NCBI GenBank assembly: GCA_937863385.1
Contig: CALMBW010000003.1
Span: 1-62,299, forward strand
Length of the DNA: 62,299 bases
Direction of reading: 5' to 3'
Origin: an uncultured Actinomycetes bacterium
GTDB lineage: Bacteria > Actinomycetota > CADDZG01 > WHSQ01
The notes under the pieces are model-generated. The model was not told the DNA's origin. It ran no database searches and worked only from the letters and a program-made list of their open reading frames with translations. Below, one piece after another: positions 6,859-14,083 of this stretch. Each line of letters begins with the position of its first letter. Positions within the stretch are counted from its first letter, which is position 1. The position numbers were made by a program, and so were the translations under genes.

Positions 6859-8791
6859 TTTCTGTCCCCCCAGTTGCGACGCCGAACCGCTCCTTGCAAA
6901 TTTCGATCGCGTATTGAAAGTTCAGTTGATCAGTCTTGCTCACCTTGAGTGGCGCAACTCGGGAGACCCACTCAGCAGCCGTCGCCTCCGTCCGCATCGG
7001 GATTACAGCCTCGACCGAACGGCACGTAATGGCAACGTCCCACTCGCAGTTGCCCGGGAAGGAATGATGTCCCATGTGGACGTCACTCAGTACTGGCCAC
7101 GCGGCCGTGACTCGCAGCTTGGCTTCGTCTAGAGCCTCACCAACGACATCCCAAGCTTGCTTCGAGCTCGCGTGATAGGTAAAAACCAGCGGCATCCCAT
7201 CTTGTGTCGCTTCCACGCAGCGACGAAAGGCCAGGGCCAAGCTCTCTTGAAACTGGTGGTCGTTGTCACCCTCTGGGAAGAGAGGTACGCCGCCTCGCCG
7301 GGATAGACCCATCATGACGCGCTGCAGATGTGACAGCTCGTCATAATCGATGAAGTCGAAGTACGGCGGGTCGAAAACGCAAAGCTGCGCCGAGTGAAGC
7401 CTTGCCTCAGGGATAGATCGAGTGGCTGATCTCAAGCCAAAGTCAATACCTTTTCGATTCTCCTCAAACCCGAACACATGTCTTTCGACACGTCTTCTCT
7501 TAGGGTTCCAAACATGCCGAAGAACGCGCGCTTCGCTAGCTTTCGCAACGCGCTGTAGACACGCAGGCAGCGTCCCGCGCCCTGCAGAAGGATGGAGCGG
7601 GTTTAGCTCCACTGACATTGAGGGCAGGGCATATCCGCGCACCGAAAAGAGCGGTGAGATTCGACCGTAGTCAGTCGCGTACCCACAGAGCCGATTGTTT
7701 GTGGTGACTGCATTGGAAACCGCTAGAGAAAGCGCGGCGCGTACCGGCTGATCCGTGTCAGCCTCGGCTATCCATTGCTTTGCCAGTGCGAAGAGCAGCA
7801 ACTGGCGGGGCGTAAATAACTGATCCAGATCGACGATTCCGAAACTTTGCGGGCGGCCATCCCTTGTGGTTCCGATCTTCCGAGACGACCAGCTGAACGC
7901 TTCTCGTTTCTCGCTCCAGTAGTTCCCTGCTCGACGGATCGCGTCATGATCATGCGCTTTGGGCGCTCGGACTTCCCTGTATGCGTCGTCAGCGGTTTCC
8001 TCCACCGCAATGAGGATGCTGGGAGCGCCTCCCGTCTTCAGGTCTTGATGCGAGGACCGGGAACCGCAGGAGGGGCATGAGTAACGGCCAGCCGTATAGG
8101 TCCCCTCCCAGATGGAGTGGTACTCCCCGCAGCAATGGAGGCGCTGGCGGTCAGGATCTGCCAAGCGATGGATGTCTCGGCATGTGGGACAGAACACGGT
8201 TAACCCTGCGTCGCGGACGACACTGCCTCTTGCCCCTGTGTATCGAGCAAGTGCCAGCGATCGATAGAGGAGATTTTCGTAATCGCACCCAGGGCACGTA
8301 ACCAGGCGAAGCGTGAAGTAATGAAGGGGCGTCTTCGACGGGGCCGGATAGTAACGACCCAGTTGGGATGAAAGGTGCTCAAGTAGTGCCGCACCGGCTA
8401 CCTCAACATCATTCCGGTTCGCTGGGTTCAGCTCGTATTTCGTGATCGCCACCGCCAGGGGGTCCACATCCCCTCCCCAGACTTTGGCGCCCAACCGCCT
8501 CGCTTCGACCAAAGTGGTCCCACCGCCCGCGAACGGATCTAGGACCTTGAGGTCGCTCAGGAGAGGGGTATCCGAGGCGAAGTCTTGCCAGAACTCATCT
8601 GAGCTCGCTCCGGCATCACTTGCCGCAGCAATGAGAAGCGCTCTCATGAGTCCGGGCGGGCGGCGGGCCCACCAGCGGTGGACTCGGTAGGCAGGATCGT
8701 TGATTCTTCGGTCGGCGCGGAGGACCAGCGAAACCTCCCGGAAGGGGAAGCTCGCTTCCAACAGCGTTGGCTTGTAAGGCTCCACTCTCAT
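6836..8791 (-). CDS. Adenine/cytosine-N-type DNA methyltransferase with zinc-ribbon insertion (DUF1156/COG1743-like)
   Basis: The product is 651 residues. The chosen ATG at 8791 has GGAG seven bases upstream; the frame stays open to 9325, but that extension has no ribosome-binding site and looks non-coding. The N-terminal W-W-A-R-R-P box (about 40-45) and DPFAGGGTTLVEARRLG (about 85-101) are the AdoMet-binding part of DUF1156-type methylases. DPPY is at about 474-477. Between them is an insert of over 300 residues with four Cys pairs (about 167/170, 201/204, 220/221, 239/242), likely zinc ribbons that could read DNA. It is the first gene of the four-gene operon. Modification of host DNA is the probable role. 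Confidence 0.8.
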   Translation of the reverse strand: MRVEPYKPTLLEASFPFREVSLVLRADRRINDPAYRVHRWWARRPPGLMRALLIAAASDAGASSDEFWQDFASDTPLLSDLKVLDPFAGGGTTLVEARRLGAKVWGGDVDPLAVAITKYELNPANRNDVEVAGAALLEHLSSQLGRYYPAPSKTPLHYFTLRLVTCPGCDYENLLYRSLALARYTGARGSVVRDAGLTVFCPTCRDIHRLADPDRQRLHCCGEYHSIWEGTYTAGRYSCPSCGSRSSHQDLKTGGAPSILIAVEETADDAYREVRAPKAHDHDAIRRAGNYWSEKREAFSWSSRKIGTTRDGRPQSFGIVDLDQLFTPRQLLLFALAKQWIAEADTDQPVRAALSLAVSNAVTTNNRLCGYATDYGRISPLFSVRGYALPSMSVELNPLHPSAGRGTLPACLQRVAKASEARVLRHVWNPKRRRVERHVFGFEENRKGIDFGLRSATRSIPEARLHSAQLCVFDPPYFDFIDYDELSHLQRVMMGLSRRGGVPLFPEGDNDHQFQESLALAFRRCVEATQDGMPLVFTYHASSKQAWDVVGEALDEAKLRVTAAWPVLSDVHMGHHSFPGNCEWDVAITCRSVEAVIPMRTEATAAEWVSRVAPLKVSKTDQLNFQYAIEICKERFGVATGGTENEDSRGT

Positions 8792-9234
8792 TGCTTGCTC
8801 CGCTGGTCTGACTTGGGCATCTTGAAGTCTAGGTGCGACACAACCACTTATCAGGTGATTCCACGGGACCGTGGTCCAGCGGTCCACCTGCTCCGTTCGG
8901 AGCATGATGAAGCACACAGTTGCACCGGTCCCGGTGCGTATACGCGAAGGACGATTCCCGAGGTCGCAAGCTCCTGTCTGTTCCGGCTCTGAATCCCGTA
9001 GAGATTCATACGCCTGCACCCTTGTGCTGGAGGACCGATATGCTTGCTTCGCTTGAAGACTCCCCGGAGGGCGGGTGCAAGTGTTTGTTACTCCAGCGCT
9101 CCGCGCAGGGAGATCGAAAACTGGGGGCGACGAAATGGCTCTAGCGAGAAAGATTGGAGCCAATTCTGACTCGCCAATTCTTCTCAAAGTTTTCTTCAAT
9201 TGAACAGGCCCGGCCCAACTGGTACTTCTCAGGT
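8792..9234. promoter_or_regulatory. Divergent control region with four inverted repeats
   Basis: This gap separates the methyltransferase operon (minus) from the excisionase/integrase genes (plus). Within about 90 bp it holds four palindromes: CCACGG-GA-CCGTGG (8861-8874), TGCTCCG-TT-CGGAGCA (8889-8904), GCACCGG-TC-CCGGTGC (8922-8937) and GCGTATACGC (8936-8945). They may be operators or small RNA hairpins in the operon leader. I see no convincing gene and cannot assign -10/-35 boxes. Confidence 0.5.
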
Positions 9235-9507
9235 ATGGCCCGGACCACAAAACCCCGAATATCTGATGGTCAGCTAGAGCTTCCTGACGCAGGTAGTGGC
9301 TACGGTGAGGAACCGAGCCAGGCACTCCTGCTCACGGTCAAGGAGGCGGCGAAACTCATGCGCATTGGACGAGACATGGCCTACGCCCTGGTGGCCGAGG
9401 GCCGCATCCCCTCCATCCGGCTCGGCCGCCACATCAGGATCCCCCGAGCCAGCCTGATCGCGCACCTCCAGGCGAAAGCCGAGAAACTCCACGGGGAGGC
9501 GTCGTGA
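9235..9507 (+). CDS. Excisionase-like helix-turn-helix protein
   Basis: The product is 90 residues from ATG 9235; an earlier in-frame ATG at 9154 has no supporting sequence. The core LLTVKEAAKLMRIGRDMAYA followed by VAEGRIPSIRLGRHIRIPRA is the MerR-like winged helix of Xis/HTH_17 proteins: a recognition helix, then a wing with R-L-G-R-x-I-R-I-P. Its end overlaps the integrase start by 4 bp, as usual for xis-int pairs. It probably bends attachment-site DNA and directs excision, and may regulate the operon upstream. Confidence 0.85.
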   Translation: MARTTKPRISDGQLELPDAGSGYGEEPSQALLLTVKEAAKLMRIGRDMAYALVAEGRIPSIRLGRHIRIPRASLIAHLQAKAEKLHGEAS

Positions 9508-10657
9508 GCAGGCGCGGCCACGTCTACAAGCGGGGAGACGCCTGGACCTACGTCCTCGATATCTCGCTCCCGGGTCAGCGGCGGCGCCAGAAGTCCAAGG
9601 GCGGCTACCGGACGAAGCGGGATGCTCTCGCCGCACTCAACGAGGCGCAGGGTGCCCTCCAGCGGGGTCTGTACGTGGAGCCGTCGAAGCTGTCGGTCAA
9701 GACGTTCTTAGTCGACCACTGGCTCCCGGCGATCGCCTCAAGCCTGCGAGAGAGCACGCTGCGGGGTTATCGCTCCGCGATCAGGATCTATGTGATCCCC
9801 CGGCTCGGTGAGACACGCCTACAAGCGCTGACCCCCGACCAGCTGAACGCGTTCTACGGCGAGCGCCTGCGGGAGGGTCGGCGGGATGGCAAGAGCGGGC
9901 TGAGTCCCAAGACGGTCCACAACGTCCACGTGATGCTCCACAAGGCGCTTCACGACGCCGTTCGCTGGGGACACCTCCCCCGGAACGTGGCCGAGTTCTC
10001 TGACCCTCCCAAGCAGACCTCGTCAGGTAAAGCCATGCGGACCTGGACACCCGAGGAGCTCCGGAGCCTTTTCGAGCACGTGACGGTTGATCCCTACTAC
10101 GCAGCTTTCGTGCTTGCGGCTAGCACCGGCATGCGACGAGGAGAGGTTCTCGGCGTCCGGTGGCAAGACATCGATCTCGACCGTCGGCGACTTTCGATCG
10201 CCAGACGATCATCTCGATCGACTACCGGGTGGAGATCGGCGAACCCAAGACCGCCCGTGGTCGCCGGAGCGTTGCCCTCGATAGCGGGACCGTGACCGCT
10301 CTGCGGGCCCATCGCGCGGCCCAGAATCAGCAGAAGCTGAGCCTCGGTGAGGCATACCAGGACCAGGGCCTGGTCTTCTGCCGGGAAGACGGCACACCTG
10401 TCCACCCCGATCGCTTCACGCAGATGTTCGACAAGCACGTCAAGGCCAGCGGACTTCCTCGCATCCGGCTCCACGACCTGAGACACACACACGCCACGCT
10501 CGCCCTCGCCGCCGGGATCCACCCGAAGGTCATGAGCGAACGCCTCGGTCACTCGACGGTCGCGTTCACCATGGACGTCTATAGCCACGCGATCCCTTCG
10601 ATGGAAGCCGAAGCCGCCGAAACGATCGCCAGCCTCGTAAGGGGCTCAGGACCATGA
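9504..10657 (+). pseudogene. Tyrosine integrase of element 2, frameshifted
   Basis: The frame from GTG 9504 is clearly a phage-type tyrosine recombinase: an arm-binding N-terminus, a core-binding domain and the first catalytic Arg (TGMRRGE). It leaves the family pattern near 10199. The family sequence resumes one frame over (RQTIISIDYR) and runs through HDLRHT, LGHST and the Tyr of VYSHA to TGA at 10657. Compared with the intact integrase at 22163-23329 (LAIRQT), the change fits loss of one C in an ATC-CGC-CAG context. As read, the product lacks the HxxR, His and Tyr residues and cannot recombine. A sequencing error is possible. Confidence 0.85.
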
Positions 10658-10866
10658 TGGCGAAGCGCAAGCGTTACACCCAGAAGCAGCTGATCAAGAC
10701 GCTCAAAGAGCATGGATGGGAGCAATCGATCGGCGGCAAGCGCCAGGTGAAGATGGTCTGGGAGGGCCATCGACCCGTGACCATCCCCGAATTCAAGGGC
10801 GAGACCCTGCCAGTTGGCCTCTCGCAGGCGATCCTCAAGCAGGCCGGAATCGAGGACGACAGCTAG
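10654..10866 (+). CDS. HicA-like mRNA interferase toxin, active-site His not conserved
   Basis: The product is 70 residues. An ATG-ATG pair (10654/10657) overlaps the integrase stop. The order lysine-rich start, L-I-K-T-L-K-E-H-G-W-E, then V-T-I-P-E-F-K-G-E-T-L-P-V-G-L-S-Q-A-I-L-K-Q-A-G-I is the HicA double-stranded RNA-binding-like fold. The usual G-S-H-x-x-(F/Y) active-site segment reads G-G-K-R-Q-V-K-M here, so the catalytic His appears to be missing. HicB follows one base downstream. It is either an inactive toxin or a variant that uses other residues. Confidence 0.75.
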   Translation: MMAKRKRYTQKQLIKTLKEHGWEQSIGGKRQVKMVWEGHRPVTIPEFKGETLPVGLSQAILKQAGIEDDS

Positions 10867-10867
10867 A

Positions 10868-11116
10868 ATGAAGATGATGGAACTCGAAGTGATCGTTCAC
10901 CACGACTCTGAGACCAAAGGCTTCTGGGCCGAAGTCGTCCAGCTACCTGGTTGCTTCGCGGCCGGGCACACCCGCGAGGAGCTCGAGGAGTCGCTGAAGG
11001 AAGCGATTTCCCTCTATCTGCAGGACGAGGACCCCTCTGAGATTCTTTCGACTGACCACGTGGAAGCCGTGGAGCGCTACCGCTTCTCTGAGGCCGAAGG
11101 CCTAGTGCCGGCCTAA
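10868..11116 (+). CDS. HicB-like antitoxin
   Basis: The product is 82 residues from ATG 10868, one base after the HicA stop. EVIVHHDSETKGFWAEVVQL followed by PGCFAAGHTREEL is the HicB partial RNase H fold (x-A-x-V-x-x-L-P-G-C-x-A-x-G-x-T-x-E-E). The acidic tail is typical of HicB antitoxins that mask basic HicA. There is no clear C-terminal DNA-binding domain, so autoregulation would need another factor. The hicA-hicB order is the usual one. Confidence 0.8.
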   Translation: MKMMELEVIVHHDSETKGFWAEVVQLPGCFAAGHTREELEESLKEAISLYLQDEDPSEILSTDHVEAVERYRFSEAEGLVPA

Positions 11117-11123
11117 GCACTCG

Positions 11124-12128
11124 ATGCCCTCTTCTGTCGGAAGCGTTCTAACAGCCGCTGGAGTGAAGCGCGACGGCGTGGTCCGCTGGGGTGAATTGAT
11201 CAATTGCGATGAGCCCGGCATCTACATCGTCTCCGTGACCGACGACCCCGATGCAGTTGGAGGCGATTCACAAGACGCCCCGATAGACATCTCCAGTATT
11301 GAAACCCTTCTGCGGGTTCGGCCCGAGCTCAAGCTAGATGACAGACGTCCGACGTCCGACGAGCTCGCGACCAGGGTGAAAGAGTTCTGGCTCCCGGACG
11401 AACACATCGTCTACATAGGCCTCGCAACGGATCTGCACGATCGAGTCAACCAGTACTACGGCACTCCGCTTGGGGCCCGTCGACCTCACGCTGGCGGCTG
11501 GTTCCTCAAGACACTGAAGGACCTCGACAAGGTGTTCGTTCACTGGAGCCGGACCTACGACAGAGTCGTCGCCGAAGGATCGGCGATCGGGACGTTCGTC
11601 GCGAACGTTTCGGAGGCTTCCCGGACGCGTCTCCGTGATCCGGAACGGCCCTTCCCATTCGCCAATCTGGAGTGGCCCCCTGGAACTCGTAAACGTCATG
11701 GCATCAGTGGTGCGAAAGCGCCACGCGTCAGGGCGCCCGGCACCGAATCAGCGACGCGTCGTCAAGCCAAGGCCACAAGCCCGTCTGCGGCTCCCGCCGC
11801 CAAAGTGCCCCCTTCAGCTGCTCCGGAGTCGCAGGTGCGCACTTCGGCAATAGGCAAACGTGGTCATAGTCAGCGCGTGACCGCTGCCGACGTGTCTGGT
11901 GGCCGAATCCGAGTCCCGAAAGAAACCAAGCGGCTTCTGCCAACGGGCAAGGGACGGATCACGATTAATCTCCGAGGAAAGATCAAGGATGTGTCCTGGG
12001 ATCCCAGAACGGGTCCGCCCGAGAGGTCCGGAGTCATCAGCGTTGGCCGTCAGGATCTGGCTGCGGCGGTGCAGCCTGACGAGGTACTGCGAATCACGGT
12101 GTCGGGCGATGCGTACGTCATCGGCTAA
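11124..12128 (+). CDS. GIY-YIG-like nuclease domain protein
   Basis: The product is 334 residues from ATG 11124, seven bases after HicB. GIYIVSVTDD (about 32-41) and IVYIGLATDLHDRVNQYY (about 94-111) have the GxYxV ... (V/Y)YIG-x-x-x-x-L-x-x-R pattern of GIY-YIG nucleases, spaced further apart than usual. A low-complexity Ala/Pro/Ser/Arg linker (about 190-250) follows. A compact beta-rich C-terminal domain (about 255-334, with GGRIRVPKETKRLLP) may bind DNA or partners. The setting, between HicAB and a glycosylase-like protein, suggests an anti-phage nuclease. The functional claim is inference. Confidence 0.6.
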   Translation: MPSSVGSVLTAAGVKRDGVVRWGELINCDEPGIYIVSVTDDPDAVGGDSQDAPIDISSIETLLRVRPELKLDDRRPTSDELATRVKEFWLPDEHIVYIGLATDLHDRVNQYYGTPLGARRPHAGGWFLKTLKDLDKVFVHWSRTYDRVVAEGSAIGTFVANVSEASRTRLRDPERPFPFANLEWPPGTRKRHGISGAKAPRVRAPGTESATRRQAKATSPSAAPAAKVPPSAAPESQVRTSAIGKRGHSQRVTAADVSGGRIRVPKETKRLLPTGKGRITINLRGKIKDVSWDPRTGPPERSGVISVGRQDLAAAVQPDEVLRITVSGDAYVIG

Positions 12129-12139
12129 GGCATTAGCCC

Positions 12140-12904
12140 GTGGCTGATCGCCTCGCAGTTCAAATCGTTTCCAAATACAAGAACGGGCCTTCGGTCCCGG
12201 CACGGGCTTTCAGAGTGCTGCTCGCTGAAGAGATCCGTTGTTTTCGAACATCGACGGACGATCACGGCGTCTGGTGGGATAGCGGCGGCTGGCTGAAGGC
12301 AGGCGGATGGTCTCGACAGGACCGAACAAACATACAGACGCTAGCAACGTGGCTAGCGTCCAGACACGTGGCCTCCCCCGATTCCGCTTGGCGTCTCATC
12401 TCGAGAGCGGACGTTTTCGCCCGGGCGACTACAGCACACGACGACATGTTCCTACTTGCGGTCCTGGCTTGGGGATACGGGGCGACCAATGATCGTTTCG
12501 GAAACGGACCGATGGCTGCCAAAGACGCTCGCAACAAGGGTGTATCGAACATCGTCCGCTCCCTCCAGGCAGCCGCGGTTGAGGGCCCAGAGGCGACGTT
12601 CCGCGCATGGTCAGGGATCGCCAAAGTTGCTCGGCTTGGCCCTTCGTACGCCAGTAAGCTCGCCCACTTCGCTTGCTACAACCGGAGGTCTGGAAGCGGG
12701 CCGCTCATCGCCGACACAAACACCGCGTGGGCATATTGGCTATTCACGCGTGAAGAGGGAAGCGCCGCCGGGCCTGTCCCCTACTCTCGCTACGTGACAT
12801 GGTGTGAGGAGCAGGCCAGGGTGATGGGACATCGATCGGACGACATCGAGAGAGCGATGTTCGGACTAGGTCAGGACATTCGTCAGATTTACAACCACCT
12901 GTAG
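12140..12904 (+). CDS. OGG-fold (8-oxoguanine glycosylase-like) protein
   Basis: The product is 254 residues from GTG 12140, 11 bp after the GIY-YIG-like gene. The part around residues 165-195 (LGPSYASKLAHFACYN and then PLIADTNTAW) matches the helix-hairpin-helix and following Asp segment of the bacterial OGG-fold protein family. That family resembles 8-oxoguanine DNA glycosylases and is often found in mobile or defence loci. In this reading a conserved Lys in the P-S-Y-x-x-K segment and the Asp of IAD would be the catalytic pair. Base-excision attack on invading DNA is a reasonable idea, and the family assignment is moderate. Confidence 0.55.
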   Translation: MADRLAVQIVSKYKNGPSVPARAFRVLLAEEIRCFRTSTDDHGVWWDSGGWLKAGGWSRQDRTNIQTLATWLASRHVASPDSAWRLISRADVFARATTAHDDMFLLAVLAWGYGATNDRFGNGPMAAKDARNKGVSNIVRSLQAAAVEGPEATFRAWSGIAKVARLGPSYASKLAHFACYNRRSGSGPLIADTNTAWAYWLFTREEGSAAGPVPYSRYVTWCEEQARVMGHRSDDIERAMFGLGQDIRQIYNHL

Positions 12905-12966
12905 CGCCCTCTTCGCCCTTGCCCTGCGGACAGAGAAACCACTTTAAGACCGAAGCGTCTTTCCGC

Positions 12967-12991
12967 CGTTAGCAAATCGTTAGCAAATCGG
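12967..12991. repeat. Putative integrase arm-binding repeat, right end of element 2
   Basis: CGTTAGCAAAT occurs twice, 11 bp apart (from 12967 and from 12978), about 76 bp inside att copy 2. It is in the same orientation as the related pair at 2595-2613. Position and spacing suit arm-type sites for the element 2 integrase. Confidence 0.5.
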
Positions 12992-13029
12992 CTCCGGCAC
13001 TCTGTTGATCGATTGGCCCTGAAAAAGAG

Positions 13030-13055
13030 AAAAGCCCCTGTGACCAGGGGCTTTT
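13030..13055. terminator. Bidirectional hairpin terminator beside att copy 2
   Basis: AAAAGCCCCTG and CAGGGGCTTTT form a perfect stem with A and T runs on both sides. It lies 11 bp from the 3' end of the second tRNA fragment, in the same place as the hairpins at 2410 and near 25600. Confidence 0.85.
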
Positions 13056-13066
13056 CTTTGTTTCTT

Positions 13067-13113
13067 TGGTTGCAGGGGCAGGATTTGAACCTGCGACCTC
13101 CGGGTTATGAGCC
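13067..13113 (-). repeat. att copy 2: 3' half of tRNA-fMet
   Basis: These 47 bp run from the anticodon arm to CCA, the same extent as copy 1 and the 3' half of the intact tRNA. The T-stem is GCAGG/CCTGC, paired differently from the resident gene but fully complementary. The acceptor strand CCCTGCA equals the resident gene. It marks the junction of elements 2 and 3. Confidence 0.9.
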
Positions 13114-13228
13114 TATTCGTACGGTCCAGCCACATCCGGGCTCATCCGCCTACATAGCTTTGATCTGCACTTATGTCGTGTCTGGTCAATTTTCTGTTCG
13201 GCTCCGTCCGACCAAGTTCGGGGTCGTT

Positions 13229-13254
13229 ACGTTGCAAACGCGTTGCAGAAAGGC
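13229..13254. repeat. Putative integrase arm-binding repeat, left end of element 3
   Basis: ACGTTGCAAAC followed by CGTTGCAG and AAAGGC. The same 26-27 bp pattern, in the same orientation, occurs at 25565-25591 near the other end, with a one-base longer spacer. It lies about 116 bp inside att copy 2, which matches the distance of the left repeat in element 2. Confidence 0.55.
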
Positions 13255-13270
13255 TAAAAGATCAGCTCCG

Positions 13271-14074
13271 TTAGCTAGAGGCTTCGAGGGTTGGTGGCTC
13301 CTCCACATCGTCGTTATCGATTGCCTTATTGGGTTCCCTCAGTGAAGCTTTTTCGGCCGTGAGCCAACCTTGAACCCCGGCGTCGACTTCGTCGATCTCT
13401 TCGCTTGAAAGCACTCGGGCGCCGCCCTCATCAACGACGGCGAGTTGAACGGGAGGGCCGACAAGGGATGAGGAAACCCTGCACGTAGTCTCGATAGCTC
13501 GATAGGCAACCCACAAGCCCAACTTGACCGGCAAGTCGTCACCTTCAACGTAGTGGGCCATCAATCCATTGGTCACGTCAGCGAATGGTCCGCCACTTCC
13601 TACGGCGCAAAACTTAGCCGCCGTGTGCCAGTTGAGTTGACCATCACCCGCAATCTCCAGAGCGTATGGGGTCCCTGATGAATAACCGAGAACGAGAAAG
13701 TCGCTATGCCAAGGGTGCTGTGTCCCCCCGAAGGGCGTGGGGATCGCGTTCACTCCGGGCATTGCACTCCCATAGGCCCTCTTCATAGCGTCGCAAACGA
13801 ACGACTGGAGATTTTGTCTGATGACTGGCAGATCAGGCTTTGCGAATGCCGCCTTTGTTATGGGTTGCGAGGCCGCAGTGACCTCCAAATCCTTGAGCGC
13901 CTGGTCAACCTCTTCGATGATGTAGACGGACCCTGCTGCCGTCCACACAGCATTCAGTTCGGGACATGCCCGAACCTTTTGAGCAGGGTGCGCCGTATTC
14001 GAGATTGTCGAGGCCATGCTGTCCGACGCGACGACGACGCCATCGCTACAGACAAGGCCAATGGCGACAGTCAT
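13271..14074 (-). CDS. Proteasome-beta/HslV-like Ntn hydrolase
   Basis: The product is 267 residues. The second residue is Thr in MTVAIGLVCSDGVVVASDSM, the hallmark N-terminus of proteasome-type peptidases, where removal of Met exposes the Thr nucleophile. Further along, AVGSGGPFADV (about 157-167) fits the G-S-G segment of the family, and the Asp in VVASDS fits the catalytic Asp. The chain is longer than HslV, with an acidic tail. It follows the YwgA-like gene by 9 bp, so the two are probably one transcript. There is no ATPase partner (HslU, ARC/Mpa) in the window. Proteolytic activity is likely; a conflict role is inferred. Confidence 0.75.
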   Translation of the reverse strand: MTVAIGLVCSDGVVVASDSMASTISNTAHPAQKVRACPELNAVWTAAGSVYIIEEVDQALKDLEVTAASQPITKAAFAKPDLPVIRQNLQSFVCDAMKRAYGSAMPGVNAIPTPFGGTQHPWHSDFLVLGYSSGTPYALEIAGDGQLNWHTAAKFCAVGSGGPFADVTNGLMAHYVEGDDLPVKLGLWVAYRAIETTCRVSSSLVGPPVQLAVVDEGGARVLSSEEIDEVDAGVQGWLTAEKASLREPNKAIDNDDVEEPPTLEASS

Positions 14075-14083
14075 GTAGGAGAC

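Larger units (their letters stand above)
2482..13066. mobile_element. Element 2: defence-type island integrated at tRNA-fMet
   Basis: The element is bounded by att copies 1 and 2. It contains a four-gene minus-strand operon (2617-8791), an excisionase-like gene, a frameshifted tyrosine integrase, HicA/HicB, a GIY-YIG-like protein and an OGG-fold-like protein. CGTTAGCAA-type repeats lie inside both ends (2595-2613 and 12967-12991). No phage structural or packaging gene is visible. The content is that of a genomic island carrying defence-like genes. Its own integrase is broken, so mobilisation would need help or repair. Confidence 0.85.

Noticed and set aside
2617-8791. Identity of the four-gene operon as DISARM or BREX
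   Set aside because: There is no drmA/drmB (DUF1998), phospholipase-D drmC, pglZ or brxC-like gene; only the presence of a methylase and a SNF2-like helicase is shared.
8791-9325. Extended N-terminus of the methyltransferase
   Set aside because: The frame is open upstream of 8791, but the added residues have no family match, a strong ribosome-binding site precedes ATG 8791, and the extension would overlap the excisionase gene.
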